In this document: piece after piece, positions 38,366 through 47,707 of the stretch
How positions within the stretch are numbered: the first letter of the stretch is position 1
Layout: each line of letters begins with the position of its first letter
From: an uncultured Pirellulaceae bacterium
Lineage (GTDB): Bacteria; Planctomycetota; Planctomycetia; Pirellulales; Pirellulaceae
Assembly (NCBI GenBank): GCA_938036435.1
Contig: CALHPU010000064.1
Span: 1-64,000, forward strand
DNA length: 64,000 bases
Direction of reading: 5' to 3'
The notes under the pieces: generated by a model
What the model saw: only the letters and a program-made list of their open reading frames with translations
What the model was told of the DNA's origin: nothing
The model's database searches: none
Position numbers and translations under genes: made by a program

Positions 38366-40084
38366 CTATTTTAATTGATTAATCAACTCGGCCGGATGTA
38401 GACAAAAACTGAATTCGCGTGAGTTGAGGATCTGGCTGTGCCGAATCTGCTTGGATAGCGTATCTATTTCGTCAGTGATTGCTGCTTGCTTCTGCGTAAG
38501 TGAACGTTGCAATTCATGGTTTGCCGATTCGATCGCGCGTTGGCGATCCAGCGGGCTTTGCCCCCGTTCTCCGGCAATTGCCGACTGTTTAGATTCAATC
38601 AAACGTTTTGTTTCATCGCTGTCTGGCGTTATGAAAGTCTCTGGGTGAAACCGCATCTCTCTAAGTGTCTGTTTGCCAGCGGTGATGTCTGCGGGATCGA
38701 TCTCAGGAAAGTTCGTCGGCAATCGGAAGGTGCTAGTGGCCGTTACATATCCTGGTGGGTCGACGCCAAAAAAATCTACGATGATTTGATCAGTCAACTG
38801 ATCGTACTTTGCACCGCCGATTCCGTGAACGAAGAGATCTGATGCCAGCAACCGCGCGAACATGGTCGTGATCAGAGCACGCGGACGGACGAAGATACCT
38901 CTGCCCGTCGCTTGGATTTGTTGGTTCTGCTCAACTAACCAGCTTGAGAGTGCTGTGGTTGAAACTGTGGCCAGTTTATCTTTAGGATTTGAAATCTCTA
39001 GATCGTTGCCAATGCGGCGAACATACATGGGTTTGCGCTGTGGCGACTGGTCTGTCCAGATCCAAAACGGTGCCTCCAGCCACTGCTTATCGCCTTCTTC
39101 AATGCGTCCCAATTCTGGGACCGGATGAGCCGAACTGCGGATGCCGTGTTTCCTTCGGTAACGCGTGATGGCCTGATTGTACGTATCCTGAAAAGTGGTC
39201 AGATTCTTGATTAAAAACCCGGCGAATTTTGCAAACGAAGAAGATCCTGCGATGCGACTGATGGGAACCTCTAATGTTCGAAGTCCATGAGCGTGTTCCA
39301 AGAGGTGCCTGCCGGCAGCGATGGAGTGCCCTAGCGTTGCAGATAGAGGCGACTGAGAGAGCAATTTCTCAGCTCTAATGACTTCAGGCCAAAGTTTTTT
39401 TATGATCGGATTGGAAACGAATGATTCAATTGCACCGGCTGCGCGATGGCCAAAGGATTCAAAGATTTCTCGGTCGACCACGCTTTGCATCTCGAAAGGA
39501 ATCGCTGGCCCGGGTGCGTCAACTGCCACCAATCCAAAGGACGCTCGACCTTCGGCCATTTTTGGGAACTTGATCGATGCACTTCCCGAAAGATCGTTGT
39601 CGACGACCATGTTGATCGCCGTCGCCCCGGATGCCTGAGTAATTTGGTGAAGGCGAAAGTTCTTGTACCAAACGCCGGGGTGAAACAAAGTCGGCTGGTG
39701 ACCACCGAAGACAATCGGTGCGGTGGCATCAAACGATTTGGCGTCGAGGCTTGCTTCGACCGGCAAGTATTGGTTGGTCCATGCTATCGCCAATCCAATT
39801 GCTTCAGTGCGAGCCAGCGTTTGAAGTTCCTTGAGTGGGAAATCTTTTGAGTCAGAGCTGGCCGACTGATGAGCTGACTCACGCACCGCTAAACTGTCGC
39901 GCAGCAAAGCAGCAACTTCTGTCTTGGCAGGGATGTCTAGACTCTGGCCATGGCGCTTCGGCGCCCGTAGTCGAACGTACGCCAAATGATCGACTTGTGT
40001 CGAAGTCTCTCGCCTAGCGTCGTCTTTATCCAACTCGTTCGCCTTTGATTTTTTCGCAGTCGTTGGGGAGTTTGGCCAGCGCAC
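38366..40084 (-). CDS. Conserved hypothetical protein (weak resemblance to BshC-like enzymes)
   Basis: FGGHQPTLFHPGVWYKNFRLHQ; long ORF with C-terminal coiled coil. BshC assignment is tentative. Start uncertain because it overlaps 40026..40766. Confidence 0.5.
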   Translation of the reverse strand: MRWPNSPTTAKKSKANELDKDDARRETSTQVDHLAYVRLRAPKRHGQSLDIPAKTEVAALLRDSLAVRESAHQSASSDSKDFPLKELQTLARTEAIGLAIAWTNQYLPVEASLDAKSFDATAPIVFGGHQPTLFHPGVWYKNFRLHQITQASGATAINMVVDNDLSGSASIKFPKMAEGRASFGLVAVDAPGPAIPFEMQSVVDREIFESFGHRAAGAIESFVSNPIIKKLWPEVIRAEKLLSQSPLSATLGHSIAAGRHLLEHAHGLRTLEVPISRIAGSSSFAKFAGFLIKNLTTFQDTYNQAITRYRRKHGIRSSAHPVPELGRIEEGDKQWLEAPFWIWTDQSPQRKPMYVRRIGNDLEISNPKDKLATVSTTALSSWLVEQNQQIQATGRGIFVRPRALITTMFARLLASDLFVHGIGGAKYDQLTDQIIVDFFGVDPPGYVTATSTFRLPTNFPEIDPADITAGKQTLREMRFHPETFITPDSDETKRLIESKQSAIAGERGQSPLDRQRAIESANHELQRSLTQKQAAITDEIDTLSKQIRHSQILNSREFSFCLHPAELINQLK

Positions 40085-40766
40085 GATTGATGACGTTGTA
40101 GTAGTGCTTCAAACGAGTATCACCGTCATCCAGTTGGCCACCGAACGTGCGGTTTTCGTCCAAGTAGATCAGTGGCACTGCAACTTCGACGATGGTCAGC
40201 TTTTGGCAAGCCGCTTGAACCCACAATTCCAGCGGCATCCCATAGCCGGTGTCGGTGATCTCCAACTTTTTCAGAGCTTCAGTCGAATAGGCTTTGAACC
40301 CGCAAAAAGCGTCGGTTAACTTGAGGTCCAGCGCCTTGTTAAGCGTCTTGGTGACTTCATGGTTGATACGGCGTCGCTCTTCCGGCGGTGCGGTATCGGC
40401 GTCGAACGATTGTAGATATCGACTACCTGAAACCATGTCGGCGTTAGACTTGTAGCATGCTCTGACAAACTGACGAATCCGTTGCGGTTCATGTTGACCA
40501 TCGCAATCGATCGTCACCAGATAGTCGTAGCCATGGTCGATGGCGTACTGAAATGCAGTCATCAGTGCGGCACCGTAGCCACGGTTTTTCGGGTGCGTTT
40601 CAACAATGATGTCGTTGCGTTTGGAGAGTAACTCGGCTGTTCCGTCGTTGGAGCCGTCATCGACAACCAACACATCGTGCGAGTACCACGTTACCTCGTC
40701 CAGTACCTCGTTGACGGTTCCGGCTTCGTTGTACACAGGAAGTGCCGTAAGAAACTTTTTGTCCAT
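40026..40766 (-). CDS. Glycosyltransferase family 2 (dolichyl-phosphate mannosyltransferase-like)
   Basis: FLTALPVYNEAGTVNEVLDEVTWYSHDVLVVDDGSNDGTAELL...DYLVTIDCDGQHEP. Confidence 0.92.
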   Translation of the reverse strand: MDKKFLTALPVYNEAGTVNEVLDEVTWYSHDVLVVDDGSNDGTAELLSKRNDIIVETHPKNRGYGAALMTAFQYAIDHGYDYLVTIDCDGQHEPQRIRQFVRACYKSNADMVSGSRYLQSFDADTAPPEERRRINHEVTKTLNKALDLKLTDAFCGFKAYSTEALKKLEITDTGYGMPLELWVQAACQKLTIVEVAVPLIYLDENRTFGGQLDDGDTRLKHYYNVINRALAKLPNDCEKIKGERVG

Positions 40767-41174
40767 AAAAATTATCCAACTTTCTTGAGGTAACAACGTC
40801 GCATGAGGATGATTAGTTTGACGTTTCGCGGCAAGGCTGGCTTACCGCGTGATGATGAGACATCGGTTATAATGCGTCTTTGAGAGGCGACCAACAGACT
40901 TTATTGTTAGTAGTCATCATATCCAAAAATGGCAAAAGCTAGTCTGTACGAAAGGTTGATTGTCGATTTTGCGGGAATCTGTTGCTTAAAGTAGTGGATT
41001 TGCCACGAGGGACACCTTTGTAATACTCTGGCCGCTGACAGAACGCGCTAACTGTCAGCTCCGTCCCAAAGGTGGGGTAAGCATCCTGCTTGCCATTAGC
41101 AAACCGCGTAGTATTCGCAAGCTGGAAGCTTTCGCCACCGGACGGTTTCCTAATTTTTATCTTGGAATAGCTCA

Positions 41175-41960
41175 TTACTGAAACAGCTGATCAAGATATT
41201 CTAAACTCTCGCCACATTGCTCAATAGCACCCGATTCGGCGTCGCGCTGCACCGTGAGGAATCCTTGATATCCTTTCTCTTCCAACAAGCCCAACAGCGC
41301 GGACCAGTCTACACTGCCCCGACCGAGTTGTACTTCGGAAGTTTTTCCAACCGATAAATCCTGCACCGCATCGCGTGCGCGAAAATGAGCGACATGTTCG
41401 GCGAGTGCTTTCATGGTTTCAGTAACCGGTTGTTGCCGCATTAGTAGTGCCGCTGGATCAAAATCGACCTTGAGACTGTTGAGCGGCAACTCTTCCATTA
41501 GCCCCAGCAACTTTTGGCCGTCGTCATTGTCACTTTGCGCCGCCAGCCAAGCTCCGCATTTATGTGCGTGCATGCCGATGTCAGTCAGAGCTTCGACCAT
41601 TGTTTGCCGAGCGTCGGTTCCTTGTTCAGGGGTATTTCCGATTCGATTGCAGACTACGTTGCAGCCTAATTCATACGCCATACTCATTGCGGCTTTAGTG
41701 GCGTCGATCCGGCGCTCGAGATCTTCGATGTCGCCGTAGGTGCGTCGAGTAGGAAAATGAATCGCGGCGACGGACAGATTGAGGTCGCCTAGCGTTTTTA
41801 AGAAATGCCGGATCGCCGTGCGAGACATCGTGGCCGGGTGAAGTTGAGTCCGTGCATTAATCTCAACGCCTTCAGCACCCAGTCGTGACGCCGTGACCAG
41901 TGCCGTTTTGAGCGGTTGGCGTAGCGATTCCAGATTCAGCCCTTTCTTCAATTGCAACAT
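41175..41960 (-). CDS. Sugar phosphate isomerase/epimerase (xylose isomerase-like TIM barrel)
   Basis: ASRLGAEGVEINART...NSLKVDFDPAALLMRQQP...VQLGRGSVDWSALLGLLEEKGYQGFLTVQRD. Confidence 0.85.
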   Translation of the reverse strand: MLQLKKGLNLESLRQPLKTALVTASRLGAEGVEINARTQLHPATMSRTAIRHFLKTLGDLNLSVAAIHFPTRRTYGDIEDLERRIDATKAAMSMAYELGCNVVCNRIGNTPEQGTDARQTMVEALTDIGMHAHKCGAWLAAQSDNDDGQKLLGLMEELPLNSLKVDFDPAALLMRQQPVTETMKALAEHVAHFRARDAVQDLSVGKTSEVQLGRGSVDWSALLGLLEEKGYQGFLTVQRDAESGAIEQCGESLEYLDQLFQ

Positions 41961-42026
41961 GGTATTCTTCTAGAGGCGTCGCGTTGGGTAGATGATCATG
42001 CGATAGGGCAATTCAAAACTATAGTA

Positions 42027-42080
42027 GCACGACTCTCCGAGTCGTAATGGTACGGTGAATAATGACTCGGAGAGTCGTGC
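42027..42080. repeat. 17-bp perfect inverted repeat; each arm is itself palindromic
   Basis: GCACGACTCTCCGAGTC (42027-42043)/GACTCGGAGAGTCGTGC (42064-42080), 20-nt spacer. Confidence 0.85.
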
Positions 42081-42235
42081 CACACTGTGCTACATTCACA
42101 GTTCCGATTTTTTTGAAACGTCCTCTACCATTGTGCGCATGGAACGTGCGGAAGCCTATCCCACCTTGGCACTCCTGCTACAATCGACCAAAGTTTACCA
42201 AGAAGTTCATTTTTCTCTTTGTCATAGCCATCATC

Positions 42236-43027
42236 ATGAAAATTCAAGCAGTTTGTCAGTTCATGGAATCGTTCGCTCCTCGTCGCTTGGCCGAGGACTG
42301 GGACAACGTTGGTTTGATCGCAGGAGATAGATTGGCAAAAGTGGAACGAGTCATGACGTGTTTGACCGTGACTCCAGAAAGCGTCGATGAAGCGATTGCG
42401 AAACAAGTGGACCTGATCGTGTCACACCATCCGTTACCGTTCCGCCCGATCAAACGATTGACAACGGACAATACGCCGTCGGAGTTGCTGTGGAAACTGG
42501 CTAGAGCCGGAGTATCGGTCTACAGTCCACATACGAGTTTTGATTCGGCAGCCGAAGGAATCAATCAAACGCTCGCAAAAAAGTTGGGGATCGACGCACC
42601 GGCTCCTCTGCAGCCGTTGATAGACGATCCCGATGAGCTTGGTTCGGGCAGAGTCGGTAAATTTTCAGATCCTGTGTCGTTGGGTGAATTGACGAAACGA
42701 GCCTGCGGCGAGCTGGAGATCGAAGGGCTGCATGTCGTTGGGGATTCCCAGAAGATGATCACCAAAGTCGCTGTCGCCTGTGGCAGCGGTGGCTCCTTTT
42801 TGGATGCTGCCAAACGAAAGGGCTGTGACGCGCTGGTCACCGGCGAGGCAACGTTCCATAACGCTTTAGATGCAAAAGCGAATTCGGTGGCTTTAATACT
42901 GGTCGGCCACTACGCCAGCGAGCGCTTTGCGGTCGAAGATCTGGCAGGTCACATCAAGGTCGAATTTGACGAGTTAGAAGTATGGGCCAGCGAAGATGAA
43001 TGCGATCCGCTGCAGTGGTTTTCTTGA
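42236..43027 (+). CDS. Nif3-like dinuclear metal centre protein
   Basis: MKIQAVCQFMESFAPRRLAEDWDNVGLIAGD...DLIVSHHPLPFRPIK...GYSPHTSFD-like; GEATFHNALDA; GHYASERFAVEDL. Confidence 0.92.
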   Translation: MKIQAVCQFMESFAPRRLAEDWDNVGLIAGDRLAKVERVMTCLTVTPESVDEAIAKQVDLIVSHHPLPFRPIKRLTTDNTPSELLWKLARAGVSVYSPHTSFDSAAEGINQTLAKKLGIDAPAPLQPLIDDPDELGSGRVGKFSDPVSLGELTKRACGELEIEGLHVVGDSQKMITKVAVACGSGGSFLDAAKRKGCDALVTGEATFHNALDAKANSVALILVGHYASERFAVEDLAGHIKVEFDELEVWASEDECDPLQWFS

Positions 43028-43175
43028 GACGGCTTTTTTGGGGCCAAGAGATCTGCAACAGAGCCGTACCCCATATTATTGCGCGACGCCGATTACTATA
43101 ATTGATTCCACAAAAACTGCCGTGACAACTAAAACCGAATTCACAAGTGCTTGTTAAATAGAACAGAGGAACAAA

Positions 43176-43781
43176 ATGGACGTTATAGAATCAATTTACC
43201 AGCGCAGGTCGATCAAAGAGTTTGACGCCGATCACAAGATGACTGCCGAAGAGGAGAAGAAATTGTTTGAAGCCATGATTCAGGCTCCGACAAGTTTCAA
43301 TATCCAACACTGGCGGTTTGTAGTGCTACGGGATCCAGAACTGCGAGCCAAAATTCGAACTGAATTGGGGAACGATCAAGCTCAAATGACAGATGCCTCG
43401 TTGCTGGTGTTGTTTACTGCGGACGTTGATGCGTGGAAGAAAGAACCACAACGCTACTGGAGGAATGCTCCACAAGAAGTGGCTGATTTGTTGGTCAACT
43501 GGATGGGGCCGTTCCACGAAGGACGAGAATGGCTCCAACGCGACGAAGCTCAACGCTCGATCGGAATGGCCATGCAAACGCTGATGCTGGCGGCCAAAGG
43601 TATTGGATATGATTCGTGTCCGATGATCGGTTTTGAGATCGAGAAAGTGGCCGACTTGATTAAGCTGCCGTCCGATCACGTGATGGGGCCGATGGTCGCG
43701 ATCGGAAAAGGAACAAAGGACGCATGGCCCAAGGCGGGACAGTTGCCGTTGAGCGAAATCGTGTTTGAAGATTCGTTTTAG
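43176..43781 (+). CDS. Nitroreductase family protein
   Basis: YQRRSIKEFDADHKMTAEEEKKLFEAMIQAPTSFNIQHWRFVVLRD...IGMAMQTLMLAAKGIGYDSCPMIGFE. Confidence 0.92.
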   Translation: MDVIESIYQRRSIKEFDADHKMTAEEEKKLFEAMIQAPTSFNIQHWRFVVLRDPELRAKIRTELGNDQAQMTDASLLVLFTADVDAWKKEPQRYWRNAPQEVADLLVNWMGPFHEGREWLQRDEAQRSIGMAMQTLMLAAKGIGYDSCPMIGFEIEKVADLIKLPSDHVMGPMVAIGKGTKDAWPKAGQLPLSEIVFEDSF

Positions 43782-43787
43782 CCGCAG

Positions 43788-43837
43788 TAGGTCAGCCGGT
43801 GCCTGACAAAAGGGCTCGTCAGGCACAGCTTGACCTA
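43788..43837. repeat. Long hairpin (20-bp arms) between convergent genes
   Basis: TAGGTCAGCCGGTGCCTGAC/GTCAGGCACAGCTTGACCTA, 18/20 complementary. Confidence 0.8.
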
Positions 43838-43839
43838 TG

Positions 43840-45105
43840 TTACACGTCACTGGTAACAGCGACATGCTTCCGCCGGGCATCTATCGATACGGAATCGACA
43901 TGCCGCGACAGGCACGTTAACCCGACGAGTGTAAATGCTCCCACTCCCAGACTGGCGTACCAAAACAGATTATGCCCAAAGTCATATAACGCAGTTCCGA
44001 TCAGCGGGGCGATGACTGCTGCTAACGAATAAGTCATCGCGTACCAGCTCATGTACATTCCTTGGTTACGGCCGTTGCTTCTTTCTGCCACGAAGCCGCT
44101 GGCCAGTGGGAACATTAGCATCTCGCCAATGGTAATGACGGCCATCGACAACACCGCAAACCAAGTCGCATGGCTTGCCGGTAGCATGCCGAATCCAAGA
44201 CACGAAAAAAAGCAGCCCCAACCGATCGCCCGCAACAATGAGAAACGCGAAACGTAGTTCACCAACAGCATTTCAAAAACAACGATGATGCCCGTGTTCA
44301 ATGAGAACAGAAGCCCGATCTGAGGTTTCGTCAGCGCGTATTCGTCCTCAAGATATTTTGGGTACGTCGTATGAAACTGAAAGAAAACCACTGCCACCGT
44401 CAGCATCAAGAACAAAAAGCAAAGGAAATGACGATCCAATAGCGGTGAACCTTCTTCGGTGCTCGATTTTTGTTCGGCCTGCTTTTGCTTCACGGCGGCC
44501 GCATCGCCTTTGGCGTAGCGTCGGAATCCGAAAAACCACAGCAGAAATAATCCTCCAACGCAGGTGGAGAATCCGTCTACGATGAATAGCCAAGCGTAGT
44601 CGATCTCGGCCAAGATTCCTCCAACGGCAGGACCGATGGCCATGCCCAAATTGCAAGCCATGCGCTGAAGTCCAAACGCTCGTGTTAGCAAGCTGACATC
44701 GGTAAACTGGGCGACGGCGACACCGTTGGCAGGTCGAACGCCCTCCACGAACATGCTCAAAACGCACATGCCTATGGCCACGCTAGTCCAAGTCGTCAGC
44801 GTGGGTATAAGACAGTAGAGGGGAGCGGATAACACGAGTCCAAGGATCTGAACGCGCACCGCTCCCAGCGGTTGAACGAGTCGTCCGCCAATGTAGCCGC
44901 CGGCGATCGATCCTAGACCATAGACGCTAAAGATTGCTCCAGATTCGAGCATCGTAAAGCCAAGACGCTGCGTGAGGTACAGCGTGAGGAACGCCAGAAC
45001 CATCGAACCGCAACGATTGATCAGCAGCGCAATCGATAGAACCCAAACCTCTGTTGAAAGGCCGGCGTACGCATCTCGATAGGCAAACGCTATCTGGCGA
45101 ACCAT
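43840..45105 (-). CDS. MFS transporter
   Basis: About 12 hydrophobic segments; FTMLESGAIFSVYGLGSIAGGYIGGRLVQPLGAVRVQ. Confidence 0.9.
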   Translation of the reverse strand: MVRQIAFAYRDAYAGLSTEVWVLSIALLINRCGSMVLAFLTLYLTQRLGFTMLESGAIFSVYGLGSIAGGYIGGRLVQPLGAVRVQILGLVLSAPLYCLIPTLTTWTSVAIGMCVLSMFVEGVRPANGVAVAQFTDVSLLTRAFGLQRMACNLGMAIGPAVGGILAEIDYAWLFIVDGFSTCVGGLFLLWFFGFRRYAKGDAAAVKQKQAEQKSSTEEGSPLLDRHFLCFLFLMLTVAVVFFQFHTTYPKYLEDEYALTKPQIGLLFSLNTGIIVVFEMLLVNYVSRFSLLRAIGWGCFFSCLGFGMLPASHATWFAVLSMAVITIGEMLMFPLASGFVAERSNGRNQGMYMSWYAMTYSLAAVIAPLIGTALYDFGHNLFWYASLGVGAFTLVGLTCLSRHVDSVSIDARRKHVAVTSDV

Positions 45106-45324
45106 GGTTTAGTTCCGTTATGTCAGCAGTTTCTGTTTAGAACGTTGTTGGAAGCAATCGTTTGCTCCAATCAACAACGAAACCGACAGATCAAATCAGC
45201 CGAAGGTTCACGACTTGTGATGGCACTTTATGACTGTTTCTTTTGGGCTTTAGCCAATAAATGAAGCATTCCGTAAGGTTCAGTCGCAGTTGGCGTCTAA
45301 TCGCTCAACTACAACGGAGCGACA

Positions 45325-45885
45325 ATGAATCAGAACCTATTTGCATGCTTGGTGATTTTGGCCGGGCTATTTATTGGCAATACCACCGAAGCGCAGAGCA
45401 GCCCAAAACCCGTTCCCGGAATTGTCGGTCAGCAGGCGCCGCACTGGGACGTTTCAAAATGGCATCAGCTGCCTGAGGGTAAAGATGAGCTAGATATTAC
45501 GGACTTTCGCGGCAAGGTTCTGTATCTCTATTTCTTTCAGTCGTGGTGCCCCGGTTGCCACTCGACTGGGTTTCCTAATTTAAAAACACTGCACGGTATT
45601 TACAAAAACGATCCGGACGTAGAGTTCGTTGTCATTCAATCGACTTTTGAAGGACACAACATTAACACGGCAGACAAGCTGAAACCTACCGCGGCGAAAT
45701 ATGAATTGCCGATTCCGTTTGGCCAAAGCGCCGGGGGAGGTACTCCGGCAATCATGCAAAAGTATCGAACCCGTGGAACGCCTTGGGTGGTTCTGATTGA
45801 CAAAAAGGGGCAAGTGCAATTTAACGGGTTTCACTTGGACCCCGCCAAAGCTGCTTCGGTGATTGACGGACTGAAGAAGCGCTAG
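45325..45885 (+). CDS. TlpA/thioredoxin-like redoxin, secreted
   Basis: Signal peptide; DFRGKVLYLYFFQSWCPGCHSTGFPNL (CPGC); GTPWVVLIDKKGQVQFNGFHLD. Confidence 0.9.
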   Translation: MNQNLFACLVILAGLFIGNTTEAQSSPKPVPGIVGQQAPHWDVSKWHQLPEGKDELDITDFRGKVLYLYFFQSWCPGCHSTGFPNLKTLHGIYKNDPDVEFVVIQSTFEGHNINTADKLKPTAAKYELPIPFGQSAGGGTPAIMQKYRTRGTPWVVLIDKKGQVQFNGFHLDPAKAASVIDGLKKR

Positions 45886-45900
45886 TGCTTCAGTCTTCTT

Positions 45901-45935
45901 TCGCTCCGCGATAGAACGTTACTTTCGCGGAGCGA
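45901..45935. repeat. Palindromic intergenic element (11-bp arms)
   Basis: TCGCTCCGCGA-N13-TCGCGGAGCGA. Confidence 0.8.
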
Positions 45936-46006
45936 CAGGCGACTATAGCTAGATCGGTTACGTTGGTATTCGCGCCCGATGGCTTGCGCCGTTACGCTTC
46001 AAGGCG

Positions 46007-47020
46007 CTAGGCCAGCACTGTTTTGTTGGGCTCCCCCGGGATCTCTCTGACGTAACGGGGGACGGCGAATCCGGGTAGCGCCGCTCGCATCTCCGTGATC
46101 AGACGTTTGCCCGTTTCCTCGGGCACCTCAAAATGCGCCGCACCGATCACTTGATCCAATTGGTGCAGGTAATACGGCATCACTCCCACCGAAAGGAGTC
46201 GCTTGCTCAGTTCGATCAGCTTCTGAGCGTCATCGTTGACTCCTTTGAGTAAGACCGTTTGGTTAAGCAAAGTCGCGCCGGTCGATTTCAGCTTGCTCAG
46301 CGCTTCGGCCACATCAGCGTCGAACTCATTGGCGTGGTTGGCGTGAATCACGACGACCTTTTCTAAAGGTGAATGTTTGAGCAATTCGACAAACACATCG
46401 GTGACCCGCGACGGGATCATAATTGGCAGACGTGTGTGGATACGAATTCGACGCACGTGCGGGATCGATTCAAGAGAGGCGATCAAATTTGAAAGAGTTT
46501 GATCGACGACCGTCAGCGGATCTCCGCCACTGAGAATCACTTCCTCGACCGAATCGTCGTCGGCGATCGCAGTTAGGGCGTCTTGCAGATCGGCCCCGCT
46601 CGCCGAGTTGTCTGAGTAGGGGAAGTGGCGTCGGAAGCAGTAGCGGCAGTGAATAGCGCAAGCTCCAGTGACGATCAGCAATGCCCGGCCAGCGTACTTC
46701 TTCAGAACACCTGTCGAAAGGCTCGCATCAGATTCCTGAAGCGGATCGGCTAAGAAATGAGCCGGCGATTGCTCTTCGGCGGCTGTTGGCAGCAGCTGCA
46801 GCAACAGTGGGTCCGATTCATCGCCGGGCTTGATTCGGTCCACAAACGGCAGCGGTGCAAACAGCTCAAACGAGTCGGCAGCGCCGGCAGCGGTCGGATC
46901 CGGGGGTAAATTCAACCGCTTTCGCAAGGATTTGACGTCACGAATGGCCGTCCGCATGGTCTTCTGCCATGATTCGGATTCAGCGCCGACAGAATCGCTC
47001 GGATTGGTTAGAATTTGCAT
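46007..47020 (-). CDS. epmB: EF-P beta-lysylation protein EpmB (KamA-family radical SAM)
   Basis: LLIVTGACAIHCRYCFRRHFPY (CxxxCxxC), VEEVILSGGDPLTV, HTRLPIMIPSRVT, VVIHANHANEFD; divergent to efp. Confidence 0.9.
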   Translation of the reverse strand: MQILTNPSDSVGAESESWQKTMRTAIRDVKSLRKRLNLPPDPTAAGAADSFELFAPLPFVDRIKPGDESDPLLLQLLPTAAEEQSPAHFLADPLQESDASLSTGVLKKYAGRALLIVTGACAIHCRYCFRRHFPYSDNSASGADLQDALTAIADDDSVEEVILSGGDPLTVVDQTLSNLIASLESIPHVRRIRIHTRLPIMIPSRVTDVFVELLKHSPLEKVVVIHANHANEFDADVAEALSKLKSTGATLLNQTVLLKGVNDDAQKLIELSKRLLSVGVMPYYLHQLDQVIGAAHFEVPEETGKRLITEMRAALPGFAVPRYVREIPGEPNKTVLA

Positions 47021-47121
47021 CGATTCAGAATAACGTCTTGCATGTAGTCTTCCAGCGGGGAATCTTACATCGCTCGGTTATTATTTCAAACAGTTTAAAA
47101 GAGACACGACAGGAACCACCC

Positions 47122-47688
47122 GTGGCATACAAACCAAGCGAATTTCGTAAAGGCCTGAAAGTTTCAATTGACGGCGAGCCGTACGTGATGACTCATTTTG
47201 AGTTCAAAAAGCCCGGTAAAGGCAGCGCTCTCTATATCTGCAAACTGAAGAACCTGCTCCGCCAGACTACGCTTGACCGAACTTACAAGCAGAACGATAC
47301 GCTCGATGAAGCCGATATCATGGAAACGAACATGCAGTACCTCTATCGTCAGGGGGACAAGTTTGTGTTCATGAACAGTGAGAACTACGAGCAGTACGAA
47401 ATGACGGCCGAGCAAATCGGGGACGACTGGAAGTACCTCAAGGACAACTCTGATTGCCAAATTACTTTCTTCAATGGCAATCCGATTCTGATGACACCTC
47501 CTAATCACGTCGATTTGGTTGTCGAGTATTGCGAGCCGGCAGCCAAGGGCGACACGGCAACGAACGTCAAGAAACCCGTCAAAGTAGAAACTGGTGGAGA
47601 GTTCTTTACGCCGATCTTCGTGAACATTGGTGACGTGATCCGAATTGATACACGCACCGGCGAGTATTCCGAGCGCGTTAAATCCTGA
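47122..47688 (+). CDS. efp: Elongation factor P (GTG start)
   Basis: VAYKPSEFRKGLKVSIDGEPYVMTHFEFKKPGKGSALYICKLKNLLRQTTLDRTY...TGGEFFTPIFVNIGDVIRIDTRTGEYSERV. Confidence 0.96.
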   Translation: MAYKPSEFRKGLKVSIDGEPYVMTHFEFKKPGKGSALYICKLKNLLRQTTLDRTYKQNDTLDEADIMETNMQYLYRQGDKFVFMNSENYEQYEMTAEQIGDDWKYLKDNSDCQITFFNGNPILMTPPNHVDLVVEYCEPAAKGDTATNVKKPVKVETGGEFFTPIFVNIGDVIRIDTRTGEYSERVKS

Positions 47689-47707
47689 TCTAGGATCGGA
47701 AGTTAGC

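Noticed and set aside
38366-40084. Firm assignment as BshC (bacillithiol biosynthesis)
   Set aside because: Only the GGHQPxLFHPGVW segment recalls BshC; catalytic region not convincingly matched, so left as hypothetical.
40939-41175. 78-aa ORF downstream of the sugar isomerase
   Set aside because: Composition does not look coding and no conserved motif; may be intergenic repeat.
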